A stretch of DNA of 64,000 bases from Treponema sp. (GCA_024402695.1 JAKSTG010000008.1:1-64000), one strand, 5' to 3'. Counted from the stretch's first letter, positions 41,838 through 51,389 are shown. Program-made: numbers and translations. Notes: generated from the letters alone by a model not told the origin.

Positions 41838-41882
41838 ATTAAACCTCTTTGTTTAAAGATACTAAAAATAAAACGATTTTGC

Positions 41883-41888
41883 TATAAT
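41883..41888 (+). promoter_or_regulatory. Extended -10 promoter of the NAGPA lipoprotein gene
   Basis: TGC-TATAAT, 28 nt before the ATG at 41917; unlike the leaderless cases here the leader holds CAGGAG. Confidence 0.5.
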
Positions 41889-41916
41889 TATTTAAAGAAA
41901 AAAACAGGAGTTTATA

Positions 41917-42768
41917 ATGCACCCTAAAAAAGGCTTTTTTGCCCTTTTTCTCTTTTCCTTCTTATTCTTTTCCTGCCTTTCCGAAAATCATATTTTCGAA
42001 GCCCCGGCAGCCTCTTATATCCCTGATTTTTATGTTTGGAATCAGGTTACTCCTGAAGTTTCCTACGCTGATGTTGTGATTCCGGAATTTCCGCTGATTT
42101 ATCACCTTGTAAAAATCGATCTGACTTCCACAAATCTTGAAGTCTTTGAATATCACGAAAAAGGAGAAAAATCCGACAGAGCGGTAATGATTACCAGCCT
42201 GGAAGAAGAGGCCCACCCTCTTGTGGTCACAAACACTTCTCCTTTCAACTATTCAAACCGTCTTGCCCTTAAGTTTTCCTGGATGCCTTCAACCTACAAT
42301 TCTGTAGGAATCCACATAAGCGAAGGTGCCGTTAAATCTGAGCCGGTTCAACGTTACTGCGCCCTGGCCTTTTTCAAAGAAGGTGATTCTTACCGGGCTT
42401 CAATTTTTGACAGCCAGAGTGAAGAAGGCCTTCTTTTTGCCGACTACGCATTCGGCGGATTTTTTACAATTTTAAGGAATTATGAAATTTTGAAGTTTCC
42501 GGCAAACAACTACGATTCCAGAAACGGAGCCGGTCTTGCCGATGACGGAAAAACCCTTTACCTTCTTGCCGTCGAAGGAGAACGTCAGAGCAAAAGCATC
42601 GGGCTTCCCTATCCCGACTGCGCCGAGATTTTCCTGAACCTTGGCTGCCGGGATGCAATGCAGTTTGACGGCGGAGGCACAACCTGCCTTTTCATAAATG
42701 GGGAAAATATTCTGACTTATAAACCCTTCAGAAAAAGTCCCGCATTTATGGGCTTCAGACTTAAATAG
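41917..42768 (+). CDS. Lipoprotein of the phosphodiester glycosidase (NAGPA) family
   Basis: 283 residues; lipobox FLFFSC (Cys about 20). NAGPA-fold landmarks: a strand with ITSLEEEAHPLVVTNTSPFN, RNGAGLADDGKTLYLLAVEG and the signature LGCRDAMQFDGGGTTCLFIN. Family members hydrolyse phosphodiester-linked sugars (the eukaryotic member uncovers mannose-6-phosphate; bacterial ones act on wall or exopolysaccharide). As a lipoprotein it would act in the periplasm or at the surface. Substrate unknown. Confidence 0.8.
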   Translation: MHPKKGFFALFLFSFLFFSCLSENHIFEAPAASYIPDFYVWNQVTPEVSYADVVIPEFPLIYHLVKIDLTSTNLEVFEYHEKGEKSDRAVMITSLEEEAHPLVVTNTSPFNYSNRLALKFSWMPSTYNSVGIHISEGAVKSEPVQRYCALAFFKEGDSYRASIFDSQSEEGLLFADYAFGGFFTILRNYEILKFPANNYDSRNGAGLADDGKTLYLLAVEGERQSKSIGLPYPDCAEIFLNLGCRDAMQFDGGGTTCLFINGENILTYKPFRKSPAFMGFRLK

Positions 42769-42775
42769 TCTTGTA

Positions 42776-44035
42776 TTACTCGGCAGGAACTTCCGGAGTC
42801 TTTTCTGCTGCAACAGTTTTTTCTGTAAATGCTTTTTTCATGAGAACTGGAACCAGCATTGAAGAAACGATAATCAGAAGGATAACTGCTGTAAAATATT
42901 TTGGGTCAATAAGATTTGTTGAAAGTCCTTTTGTGGCAACGATAAGAGCAACTTCACCGCGAACCATCATTCCAAGACCAACCTGATAAGATTCTTTCCA
43001 TGTAAATCCGATAAGCTTTGAAATGCCACCACATCCGACGATTTTACTGATACACCCGATGATAACAAAAGCAATTGCGAACCAGAGAATCTCTGTGCTC
43101 ATTCCAGAAAGGTCTGTCTTCAATCCAATGCTGGCAAAGAAAACAGGGCTGAAGAACATATAAGAGTTGATGTCGATTTTTGATTCCATGTAGGAAGCGT
43201 CTTTAAGACTGCAAAGAACAATACCTGCAATGTAAGCACCAGTAATGTCAGCGATGCCGAAAAAACGTTCTGCACAGTAAGCAAAAATCAGGGCCAGCCC
43301 CAATGCGTAAATTGGAATACGGTGTGAACGTGGATGACGTTTATCATACCAGCTGAAAATCTTGTAGCTTAAGAATCCAATTACAATGGCAAACACAAAG
43401 AAAAGGATTGTCTTAAGGATAATCATGAAGTATCCGCCCTTTCCTGAACTTACACCAAGTACAATAGTAAGAACGATGATTCCGATTACATCATCAATGA
43501 TTGCGGCAGAAACGATTGTCTGTCCGATTTCTGAATTGATTTTTCCGAACTCTTTAAGAACAGCAACTGAAATACTTACCGAAGTTGCTGTAAGGATTGT
43601 TCCTACAAACAAACACTTGAAGAAGTTCTGGGTTCCGAATCCGTCAAAGCCAAAGAAGAAGAAGGACATTACTGTTCCCATTACGAGAGGAACAAAAACA
43701 CCGCAGCAGGCAATGAGGGTTGCTTTACCGCCAGACTTAATAAGGGATTTAAGGTTTGTGCTTAAACCAGCAGAGAACATAATCAGAATTACACCAATCT
43801 CTGACATGTAAGTAATGAACTGATTAGCTTCGGCATAAATTACGTTTGGCTCTTCGCCGCCAAAGTTATGGAACCAAGGAATAAAACGCAGAAGAAGACC
43901 TGCAACAATCATTCCGGCAACTTCCGGGATTCCGATTTTTCTGGCTGTGATTCCAAGATATTTTGCTACGACTACAATTAAACCCACTGAAAGTAATACC
44001 TGAAGAATGATTTCAGTGTTAGGAAGAGAATTCAT
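42776..44035 (-). CDS. Cation:proton antiporter (CPA2 family)
   Basis: 419 residues with about twelve membrane helices. CPA2/KefB-type features: AGLLLRFIPWFHNFG, GVILIMFSAGLSTNLKSL, the cation site VSAAIIDDVIGIIVLTIV with the Asp pair, and ITGAYIAGIVLCSLKDA. No TrkA/RCK domain at the C-terminus. Exchanges Na+ or K+ for H+ across the inner membrane. GAGG precedes the ATG. A second CPA2 antiporter lies 103 bp upstream on the same strand. Confidence 0.88.
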   Translation of the reverse strand: MNSLPNTEIILQVLLSVGLIVVVAKYLGITARKIGIPEVAGMIVAGLLLRFIPWFHNFGGEEPNVIYAEANQFITYMSEIGVILIMFSAGLSTNLKSLIKSGGKATLIACCGVFVPLVMGTVMSFFFFGFDGFGTQNFFKCLFVGTILTATSVSISVAVLKEFGKINSEIGQTIVSAAIIDDVIGIIVLTIVLGVSSGKGGYFMIILKTILFFVFAIVIGFLSYKIFSWYDKRHPRSHRIPIYALGLALIFAYCAERFFGIADITGAYIAGIVLCSLKDASYMESKIDINSYMFFSPVFFASIGLKTDLSGMSTEILWFAIAFVIIGCISKIVGCGGISKLIGFTWKESYQVGLGMMVRGEVALIVATKGLSTNLIDPKYFTAVILLIIVSSMLVPVLMKKAFTEKTVAAEKTPEVPAE

Positions 44036-44138
44036 AAAAGCCTCTTATTGAAAATTGATAATGAAGTATTCTAGCGAGATGCTTAAACTTGAGGAAGAGG
44101 TTTTTTCCTTCAGATTTTCGCTCAACAGAGGCTAAAGA

Positions 44139-45869
44139 TTATGCGTCCAGTTTTTCCAGTGTGCGGTTAAGTTCCAGAACACGTGAATGAAGATAATGGT
44201 CTGCAGTCTGATGTTCAATAATTCCCATAGGCTTACCTTCGTCGTCTACAATAGGAATTGCTTCCACGTCAAAATCATCGAACATGACATAAACATTAGG
44301 AAGAAGTTCATCAGGTTTACAGGTAATTACCGGTTTATCCATAACATCCATTGCAAGCATTGAGTAAGCGAACTCACCGATCTGCATAACTTCCTTAAGA
44401 TGCTCCAGAGCGATAACACCGATAAGTTTTCCGTCTTCACCTTTTACAACGTAGTTCAGGTTATGCTGGCGGCTGAAAAGATCCAGAACAGAATCAAGGC
44501 GTGCAGTTTCACTTACAACTGCAAGAGATTCGTAAGAGCAGACATAATCGTTACCCCACATTACATCCTTAACTTTTGCGGTTTTACGAATGTCATCCAC
44601 GGTAACATTAAGTCCTACCTCGCCGGCTTTTGACACCCCGTGTTTAACGCAGATTGGTCCGAGAAGCTGAACAATGAAGGTTGTTGCCGTAATAATGAGC
44701 ATAATCTGTGGTCCGATGGAATTAGGGAAGTCATTTCCCGCTGCAATAGAAAGACCGATTGCAACTCCGGCCTGGCTAAGAAGACAGAACGGAAGATATT
44801 TCTGAACTGTGATAGGAGCCTTTGTAATCCAGGCTCCAAATATAGATCCAATTGTTTTTCCGAAAGTACGTCCAACAACATAAAGGATTGCAAGAAGTCC
44901 AAGGAAAGGTGTGATAATCCAGATGTTCAGTTTTGCTCCTACAAGTACAAAGAACAGAACATAAACCGGAGGAGTAAATTTCTGTACCAAATTGAAAACC
45001 GATTTTGTCTTGGCATGGCTGAAATTGACCATAAAGAAACCAAGAGACATTGCTGCAAGAATATTGTCAAAATTGAAAACTTCACAGACACCTGTACAAA
45101 GGAAAAGGGCTCCAAGAGAGAAAGAAAGAATTCTTCCATCATCATTTGGAAGGAAATGCATGATTACACGAAGCATACAACCAAAAGCAAGACCGATGAA
45201 AATTGAACCGAAAATGTCGCGGACAATTTCCAGAAGCTGAATGCCAAAAGAAGTTACTTCGCTTCCAAGCAGAGAAGCGGCAATTGTCGAAGCAATTGTA
45301 TAAAGGATAAGGGCAACGGCATCGTCCATTGCAACAATTCCGTAAACGGTTGTTGTAAGTGGTCCGCGAGTTCTGTATTCAACAAGAACGTCTGTTGTGG
45401 CTGCCGGAGCAGTTGCGGCACAGATAGCTCCCAGAATAACGCCAAGAGCTACAGCATATCTGAGATCCTTTGTAATAAGAAAAACCACAAGAGTAATTAC
45501 TCCGCCAACAATAAGGGCTGGAGTAATTGATTCGAAAATCAGAATACTTACAAACTGTTTTCCATATTTTTTTACAGTGCCGATTTTCAGCTCACCGCCT
45601 ACAAGGAATCCGATGAGGGAAAGAGAAACAGTACTGATTGGATTCAGGGAAGCAATTACTTCCGGTTCAAGAATTCTGAAACCTGATGATCCAATAATGA
45701 TTCCGATTACAATGTACCCTACAACCTGAGGGATTCTAAGTTTCTTAAAAAGCCAGCCGCCAAGGGCTCCAAAAAATAAAACGATACCAAGAAGAAGAAC
45801 AAGCTGTACACCCTGCAGCTGCCAGAAATGCATAGCCGAAGGGAGAAGTGATGAAATTGGATTATTCAT
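44139..45869 (-). CDS. Cation:proton antiporter (CPA2) with C-terminal CBS pair
   Basis: 576 residues. The membrane part (residues 15-410) has LRIPQVVGYIVIGIIIGSSG, SLIGFLVGGELKIGTVKKYG and the ion site YGIVAMDDAVALILYTIA with the Asp pair. After a short linker (VDDIRKTAKVKDVM) two CBS motifs follow: VKGEDGKLIGVIALEHLKEV and DDFDVEAIPIVDDEGKPMGI, which in other transporters sense adenine nucleotides. Probably a nucleotide-gated antiporter, working with the adjacent one in pH or ion balance. Confidence 0.88.
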   Translation of the reverse strand: MNNPISSLLPSAMHFWQLQGVQLVLLLGIVLFFGALGGWLFKKLRIPQVVGYIVIGIIIGSSGFRILEPEVIASLNPISTVSLSLIGFLVGGELKIGTVKKYGKQFVSILIFESITPALIVGGVITLVVFLITKDLRYAVALGVILGAICAATAPAATTDVLVEYRTRGPLTTTVYGIVAMDDAVALILYTIASTIAASLLGSEVTSFGIQLLEIVRDIFGSIFIGLAFGCMLRVIMHFLPNDDGRILSFSLGALFLCTGVCEVFNFDNILAAMSLGFFMVNFSHAKTKSVFNLVQKFTPPVYVLFFVLVGAKLNIWIITPFLGLLAILYVVGRTFGKTIGSIFGAWITKAPITVQKYLPFCLLSQAGVAIGLSIAAGNDFPNSIGPQIMLIITATTFIVQLLGPICVKHGVSKAGEVGLNVTVDDIRKTAKVKDVMWGNDYVCSYESLAVVSETARLDSVLDLFSRQHNLNYVVKGEDGKLIGVIALEHLKEVMQIGEFAYSMLAMDVMDKPVITCKPDELLPNVYVMFDDFDVEAIPIVDDEGKPMGIIEHQTADHYLHSRVLELNRTLEKLDA

Positions 45870-45932
45870 GATTTTCCTTCAATAATTAGGAAGTTATTTT
45901 ACCATTTTTATTGAAGTTCGTCAGTTGAGTGC

Positions 45933-48005
45933 CTAATAAAGCCAGGTGTACATTTCTGCGGCACTTACCAGTTTGCGACCGTACTCGCGGGTTTCGGCGT
46001 AAGGAAGAGTTTCAAGGAACAGGTCTTCAGGAATAACTTTAAGACCAAGACCAAAAGCGGAACTCTGTTTCCATTTTCTTACTCTCGTAATTCCGGCGTT
46101 GTAAGCGTAGAAGGCATCAAGATAATTTCCGTCCAGGCGCCCGATCAGATTTCCAAGATACCAGGAACCGAACTCAATATTTGTTTCAGGATCCAGAAGG
46201 TCGTAGTCCTGGCGCCTGAGTCTGTGAGCAACATCTTCTGCAGTAAAGCTCATAAGCTGACAAAGCCCAATTGCTCCGGCTGAACTTGTAACATCTGCAT
46301 CAAAGAAACTTTCACTGCGAATAAGTGCAAAGAGCACTTCCGGTTCGATGTTATTTTTCTCGGCATATTTTGTTATAAGATTTTCATAACACTTCGGAAA
46401 ACTATAAGTCAAAAGTTCCTTTGAAACAGACTGAGGAGAATAATTGGCGTAGCGGGAAGCAATTCTCAAACACTGCGGATAATAATCATCATTACCGTTT
46501 CCATTTTCTGCACACTTCAAAAGAAAACGGCAGATGCTTACTGTAGAATCCTGAGGAATAAGGCACTGATTCAGTCTTACCCATTCCGGGTAAATCTTTT
46601 CAGGAAAACCGAAAGTAGCATAGCCGTAAAGAAGTTTTCCCGCTTCTTCATTTATTTCTTCCGGAACGATTTTTCTTGAAGAAGTCCAAAGAGCTTCGCA
46701 TTCCGATTTGGAAAGTCCCAGAGCCTTTGCGGCAACCACTTTGTAATACATGTCTGTTGCGCTGTCACAGGCAGTAGTCAGAGCCTGCTTCATTTCCTCT
46801 TCGGAAGTCAGCCCCTTAAGAATATTTTCTGTCGGATTATATATTCCTTCTTGAATAAGGCGGCCATAGATAAAGGCATATTTTGCAGTCGCTTCTTTTG
46901 ACGCATAGCCTTTCATCATTTTATAAAGATTTCCGATTTCCTCGTAATACCCCTGATTTAAAAGAAGAGGCGCAAGAAGATCAAAAAAATCATCGTAATA
47001 GGAAGGATCCGCAAAATCTGTCAGATTGTTTTTAACGTCTTCCACGCTTTTCTGAACAGATTCTTTCAGGCCGGCGCGAAGCAGATACCATCTGGCATTA
47101 TCTTTTTTCTGCGAATTGTCTGTACATTCGATTGCTTTTTTGAAGGAACGGGTCACTTTTGAAGTGTAATTCTTTGCTTTGTCATACATGCGTCCAGCAT
47201 AAAACCACCAATAGAATTCCAATGGAGTGCCTGCATAAAACTGTGCCAGCTCTGACAGGCGGTCAGCACTTTTAAGGGCATCTGAACTGCCGTAAAGATA
47301 GACTTTGCCTATATCGCTGGCAAAATGTTCTGTAAGCTGCGGATAAAGAAGTCCTTCCCCTTCAAAGTCCTCATCAAGAACCTTAAGCATTTCGAAGGCG
47401 CTCTGATAATCCCGCAGATAAACTCTGTCCCTAAGCGTAATCAAAAACTTTTCACTTTCAGAAAAAAGTTCCGACGCAGCAAACTCTTCAAAAAATCCGT
47501 GGTGGTACTTTGAATAGGCTTTCTCAAAATACCAGGTCTTAAGCTGATCTTTAAGTCCCTGCAAATTCCTTTTTTCCATTGCACGGAACTTAAGAGAAAT
47601 AAGTTCGTCGTCGGCCTCTTTCAGATTTACAGAAGTAGCAGTCTGAAGCACAAGACCGATTTCATTGTTGTCGGAAAAAATTCTGCAGGCCGTAAGAAGA
47701 GCTTCATCATCCGAATAAAGCGAAACCAGTTTCTTGGCCCCGGAGACTTTTTCCTGAACATCGCCAAAGGTACAGAGCGCTTCGGCACTTCGGCGTGCAA
47801 CAAGAGGAGACGCCTTCTTAAGAGCCATATTAAATTTTACTCTGGCCTCTTTTTCTTTTCCCTTTGAAAGAAGATTCAGTCCCATAAAATAACTTTCATC
47901 GGGACCAAGATTCATTACATTTTTTTGTACAGACTTGGCACAAGAAGTAAGAGACGTTGAGAGAAAAATTACGGCAAAAAAAATTTTGAGAAGGTTGTTC
48001 TTCAT
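45933..48005 (-). CDS. Lipoprotein soluble-lytic-transglycosylase-like (SLT) protein
   Basis: 690 residues; lipobox SLTSC (Cys22). A long helical solenoid (residues 40-540, SLT70-like U and L domains with TPR-like helices) precedes the catalytic SLT domain: NNIEPEVLFALIRSESFFDA with catalytic Glu near 563, SAGAIGLCQLMSFTAEDVAH, NIEFGSWYLGNLIGRLDGN and DAFYAYNAGITRVRKWK. Cleaves peptidoglycan glycan strands with anhydro-MurNAc formation. Unusual start: the ATG lies 3 nt after the T-run of a terminator hairpin, with no Shine-Dalgarno. Downstream of a LysM protein gene in the same direction. Confidence 0.9.
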   Translation of the reverse strand: MKNNLLKIFFAVIFLSTSLTSCAKSVQKNVMNLGPDESYFMGLNLLSKGKEKEARVKFNMALKKASPLVARRSAEALCTFGDVQEKVSGAKKLVSLYSDDEALLTACRIFSDNNEIGLVLQTATSVNLKEADDELISLKFRAMEKRNLQGLKDQLKTWYFEKAYSKYHHGFFEEFAASELFSESEKFLITLRDRVYLRDYQSAFEMLKVLDEDFEGEGLLYPQLTEHFASDIGKVYLYGSSDALKSADRLSELAQFYAGTPLEFYWWFYAGRMYDKAKNYTSKVTRSFKKAIECTDNSQKKDNARWYLLRAGLKESVQKSVEDVKNNLTDFADPSYYDDFFDLLAPLLLNQGYYEEIGNLYKMMKGYASKEATAKYAFIYGRLIQEGIYNPTENILKGLTSEEEMKQALTTACDSATDMYYKVVAAKALGLSKSECEALWTSSRKIVPEEINEEAGKLLYGYATFGFPEKIYPEWVRLNQCLIPQDSTVSICRFLLKCAENGNGNDDYYPQCLRIASRYANYSPQSVSKELLTYSFPKCYENLITKYAEKNNIEPEVLFALIRSESFFDADVTSSAGAIGLCQLMSFTAEDVAHRLRRQDYDLLDPETNIEFGSWYLGNLIGRLDGNYLDAFYAYNAGITRVRKWKQSSAFGLGLKVIPEDLFLETLPYAETREYGRKLVSAAEMYTWLY

Positions 48006-48008
48006 AGT

Positions 48009-48046
48009 AAAAAAAAGCAGGGTGCCAGGATTTCCGGCCGCCCTGC
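48009..48046 (-). terminator. Intrinsic terminator between the LysM and SLT genes
   Basis: On the minus strand GCAGGG...CCCTGC (18-nt loop with GGC/GCC-type inner pairing) followed by eight T, ending 3 nt before the SLT start codon. May act as attenuator between the two envelope genes. Confidence 0.65.
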
Positions 48047-48055
48047 CTGTTGGTT

Positions 48056-49579
48056 TTATTCCTGTGGGATTCGGATTCTTGTTCCTGAAATAATGTAATC
48101 AGGATCTTTGATTCCGTTGTATCTGGCGATTTTCTTGTAGCGCCATGGGTTCTTGTAATAAGTATCAGCAATATCCCAGAGTGTATCACCCCATTTGATT
48201 TTGTAGATGATGTCCGGCTTAGGCTCTTCTTTTGGAGGTGCCGGTGGCTCAGGAATTACTTCTTCTGCTTCTTCGATAATAACAATTTCATCTTCTTTTG
48301 CAGAAGGAACTACTGGAGCTGGTTCCGGTTCTTTTACAACCGGTGCTGGAGCTGGTTCGGCTTCTACTACTTCAATCTTCACTTCATTCTTGTGTCCTTT
48401 CTTCAGAACATTCAGTTTTGAAGGAATTACAAAAAGAATAAGGAGGACTGCAATAATACAGATAATTGCACAGATTACACAGATGATTACAGGAGTACGA
48501 GTCTTTTTCTGAACATCGTCTTCTTCATCTTCATATGAATCACCGAATTCTGTTTCTTTGTCATAAAGTCCTGTAAAGCTCAGGGCACTGTTATTGTCAG
48601 TTGATTCTGAGTTTTCTGCTCTTGTAAGTTCTTCTTCGAAATCCCAGTCCATAGGATCAGCTTTTGTTTCTTCAACCGGAGTTTCTTCAAAATCAGGAAG
48701 ATCAAAAAGTGATTCAGTCTCTGTATTGTCCATAAGAGCTTCATCAGCAGAAGTCATTACAGTTTCCTGTGGAAGTTCATCATCAAAATCAGGAAGGTCA
48801 AAGCCGAGAGGATCATCATCTGAAATTGTTTCTTCAGCAAAAGCATCAAAACTGTCTTCTTCGGCTACAGGTTCATCTGCCGGGGTATTATCTTCAAAGT
48901 CCGGAATATCTACCAGAGTTTCTTCAATTACAGATTCTTCTACTGGTTCTGCAACCGGTTCCTCTTCAACTTCTTCAACAATAGTTTCTTCCACTACTGC
49001 TTCTTCAGCTTCAGGTTTTTCTTCGTCACGCTGATTTACCAGCATGGCTGCGGCAAGAAGTCCACCGCCTGCAACTGCGGCAGCAACAGGGGCCTTGCCT
49101 TTTGCAGGTTCTTCTTCTACAACAGGTTCTTCAACCGGAACTTCTTCGGCAGGTTCTTCGAATGGTTCTGCCATAACTTCTTCTTCAGAAACCGAAGATT
49201 CTGCAATGTCATAACCAGCGTCAGATTCATCTGCCATACGTTCTTCAAGAGTACGGTTTACCAGTTCAATGGTAGTTTTGCTTTCTGCACCTGTTTCTTC
49301 ATCAACAATATTTGCAGAAAGCTCATTGTTTTCATCAATGGCTACATTAAATGCAAAACCTGCTTCTCCGCGAGGATGCTGTTTGATGTTTTCAATCTGA
49401 AGAGTATCAACATACTCAGCATCATCCATTGAGGCTGTTTCCGAACGATAAAGATCAACCATTACACGGGTCTGATTGTTGTGTGCAGTAATCAGTTCCA
49501 GTTTTTTCTGTTCAGGATGACCTTCCTGCAGAACCGGATAGAAAGATCCGTCCGCAAGCTTAATTCCAATTGTTTTCAT
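48056..49579 (-). CDS. Membrane-anchored LysM protein with long acidic cytoplasmic domain
   Basis: 507 residues. An N-terminal globular part (MKTIGIKLADGSFYPVLQEG, GEAGFAFNVAIDENNELSAN) is followed by a Glu/Pro/Val-rich region with EEPVVEEEP-type repeats (about 120-290) containing repeated [IL]PDF motifs (VDIPDFED, FDLPDFDDE, FDLPDFEE), a membrane helix at 360-385 (RTPVIICVICAIICIIAVLL), a Pro/Glu linker, and a C-terminal LysM: IIYKIKWGDTLWDIADTYYK to YIISGTRIRIP. So the LysM faces peptidoglycan and the acidic part the cytoplasm. The three [IL]PDF motifs may dock a partner. Operon with the 278-residue protein (8 bp). Confidence 0.8.
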   Translation of the reverse strand: MKTIGIKLADGSFYPVLQEGHPEQKKLELITAHNNQTRVMVDLYRSETASMDDAEYVDTLQIENIKQHPRGEAGFAFNVAIDENNELSANIVDEETGAESKTTIELVNRTLEERMADESDAGYDIAESSVSEEEVMAEPFEEPAEEVPVEEPVVEEEPAKGKAPVAAAVAGGGLLAAAMLVNQRDEEKPEAEEAVVEETIVEEVEEEPVAEPVEESVIEETLVDIPDFEDNTPADEPVAEEDSFDAFAEETISDDDPLGFDLPDFDDELPQETVMTSADEALMDNTETESLFDLPDFEETPVEETKADPMDWDFEEELTRAENSESTDNNSALSFTGLYDKETEFGDSYEDEEDDVQKKTRTPVIICVICAIICIIAVLLILFVIPSKLNVLKKGHKNEVKIEVVEAEPAPAPVVKEPEPAPVVPSAKEDEIVIIEEAEEVIPEPPAPPKEEPKPDIIYKIKWGDTLWDIADTYYKNPWRYKKIARYNGIKDPDYIISGTRIRIPQE

Positions 49580-49587
49580 AGCTTTCC

Positions 49588-50424
49588 TTAGAATCCGTAT
49601 GAATAATCTGCCATGTAAACCAGTTCGTTTACAGTGGTACCGAATTTTTCAGCAATTACATAGTCTGAAATCTTCGAAACATTTCCTTTTTCATCGTACT
49701 TGATGATTGTGCGTCCAACTACTTTTGGACCTGCTTCAAGTACATTGTAAGTTGTAATTTCTACCAGCTCATCATTTGCATTGTAGCGGAATACAAGCTG
49801 TGTAGTCTTTTCGATTGAATCACGAGTTGTCTGTGATTCAACTTTTCCGTTTTCCTTGTATGTCAGAACTCTTTCATTATCAAGAGATCCGTCAGGGAAA
49901 TATGAAACACCTTTTACGATGCGGCCTTCTTCATCATAAGCTCTGATTACTTTGAAGATCAGGTCACCTTTTGCATCGTATCCTGATTCATCAGTCATTC
50001 TTCCGTCTTCATATTTGAAGATGGTTTTGCTTCTGAGATTTCCTTCAGCATCGTAATCGTTTGTTTCTGTCTTAAGTCCTTTTTTATAAACACTTTCTGA
50101 TTTTGAAATCAGTTCATCACTTGCATTGTAAAGTGACGAAGTAAGGCTGTTGCCCATTGAATCAAAAGTTGTTCTCATTGTGTTTTCGAGAACACCGCGT
50201 GCTGAATACTGGCAAGATTCAACATCATTTCCTGAAGCATCAATTACATGACTTACTTTGCCCGTAACAGTTTTAAAGTAATCACCGAATTTTGTTGCAA
50301 TTGAATATTCGGTTACTGTGTAACTTCTTACATCTTCTTTTAAAGGTACCAGAGCAGTGATATCCAGCGCAAATGCTGATAAAGCCACACAAGCTGCAAC
50401 TGCAGCGACAATCATTTTTTTCAT
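49588..50424 (-). CDS. Exported protein with YD/MORN-like short repeats
   Basis: 278 residues, signal peptide MKKMIVAAVAACVALSAFAL, strong GGAGGATGAGG. The mature protein is a run of 20-25-residue beta-hairpin repeats of the kind YDAEGNLRSKTIFKYEDGRM, YDAKGDLIFKVIRAYDEEGR, YNANDELVEITTYN, related in look to RHS/YD repeats and to toxin-antitoxin MORN proteins. Probably a periplasmic or surface beta structure. First gene of the operon with the LysM and SLT proteins. Confidence 0.65.
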   Translation of the reverse strand: MKKMIVAAVAACVALSAFALDITALVPLKEDVRSYTVTEYSIATKFGDYFKTVTGKVSHVIDASGNDVESCQYSARGVLENTMRTTFDSMGNSLTSSLYNASDELISKSESVYKKGLKTETNDYDAEGNLRSKTIFKYEDGRMTDESGYDAKGDLIFKVIRAYDEEGRIVKGVSYFPDGSLDNERVLTYKENGKVESQTTRDSIEKTTQLVFRYNANDELVEITTYNVLEAGPKVVGRTIIKYDEKGNVSKISDYVIAEKFGTTVNELVYMADYSYGF

Positions 50425-50468
50425 ATCCTCATCCTCCAGGATTTTAAAACTTTTAGAGTATTCTATAT

Positions 50469-50496
50469 ATTATACAATATAATTAATATTTAACAA
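50469..50496 (-). promoter_or_regulatory. Sigma-70-type promoter of the 49588-48056 operon
   Basis: On the minus strand TTGTTA (50491-50496), 16-nt spacer, TATAAT (50469-50474), about 45 nt before the ATG at 50424. Confidence 0.6.
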
Positions 50497-50519
50497 ATAA
50501 TTGTATTTTAACTTCCCTC

Positions 50520-50528
50520 TGATATACT
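50520..50528 (+). promoter_or_regulatory. Extended -10 promoter, predicted leaderless transcript
   Basis: TGA-TATACT with the hexamer at 50523-50528, 6 nt before the ATG at 50535; no Shine-Dalgarno. Confidence 0.5.
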
Positions 50529-50534
50529 TTCCTT

Positions 50535-51389
50535 ATGACTCCGCTTCAGTTTCAATATTTCGACACTTTCAGAAAAGAATTCAAAGAAAAAATCCGTCAG
50601 TGGTCCAGGTTCAGTGATCAGCTGATTTTCCTCCAGACAGAAGCCGCCAAAGGAAAAAACGGCGAGACTGATTATCCTGTACAGAACGCAGTTGTTTACA
50701 ACACCGCCCTTGAAGACGTGACCGAAGCAGATGATATCAGACTGATTCTGATTGGGGACAACCCTGGAAAAAATGAACAGCTGGACGAAAACAAAAGATA
50801 TCTTGTAGGTCTGGCGGGAAAACTGGGAGTTAAATTCTTTGCGGAAAATCCTGGGCTTAAAACCGATTTCAGAAAGAACGTGATTATTCTGAACAAGACT
50901 CCTGTTCATTCAGCCCGCACAGAACAGCTTAAGTTCATAATCAAAAACGGCGGTCCTGAGATTGCAGAACTGATTGATGAAAGTCAAAAATGGATGGCTC
51001 AAAAAACTGCCGAACTTCACCTGAATCTGGCTGCCGCGGCCGAGAAAGAAGGCGGTGTTATTCCTCAGCTTTGGCTCGTAGGCTACGCAGAACTGAAAAA
51101 CAAAGGACTTTTTACAGGATACAGAGATACTCTTGTAGAAGTCTACAAAAACCATGGAAAACTGGACTTTTGTAAAGACAATGTACTTACTTTTCAGCAT
51201 TTTTCCATGAACCGCTTTACCATTGACCTGAACGACTTCAAAAAAAAACAGAAAGCGGCAGCCCCAGACAAGGCCTCGAAAGATGCCTCAAAAGCAAGTT
51301 CTAATCCGGGTACTTCAGATACTACTTCCCTTTCAGAAACCTTAAGGGAACTGGGTTCACTTCACCGACAAGAGGTTTTTGGAGTATAA
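50535..51389 (+). CDS. Uracil-DNA glycosylase-superfamily-like protein
   Basis: 284 residues. The central strand-loop RLILIGDNPGKNEQLDENKR followed by YLVGLAGK matches the UDG family 4/5 motif G-[ED]-A-P-G-x-x-E ... [PY]-[FL]-V-G-x-A-G. NVIILNKTPVHS corresponds to the strand after it, and LTFQHFSMNRFTID is where families 4/5 have H-P-S. The C-terminal 50 residues (Lys/Ala/Ser-rich) are a disordered tail. The A-to-N change in the catalytic loop makes the activity uncertain. Seems leaderless. ptsI starts 10 bp downstream and may partly depend on this transcript. Confidence 0.65.
   Translation: MTPLQFQYFDTFRKEFKEKIRQWSRFSDQLIFLQTEAAKGKNGETDYPVQNAVVYNTALEDVTEADDIRLILIGDNPGKNEQLDENKRYLVGLAGKLGVKFFAENPGLKTDFRKNVIILNKTPVHSARTEQLKFIIKNGGPEIAELIDESQKWMAQKTAELHLNLAAAAEKEGGVIPQLWLVGYAELKNKGLFTGYRDTLVEVYKNHGKLDFCKDNVLTFQHFSMNRFTIDLNDFKKKQKAAAPDKASKDASKASSNPGTSDTTSLSETLRELGSLHRQEVFGV

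Noticed and set aside
48594-49034. Ser-rich 146-codon frame on the plus strand
   Set aside because: It is the antisense of the Glu/Pro/Val repeats in the LysM protein; its composition (almost only Ser, Gly, Val) is an artefact of that repeat.
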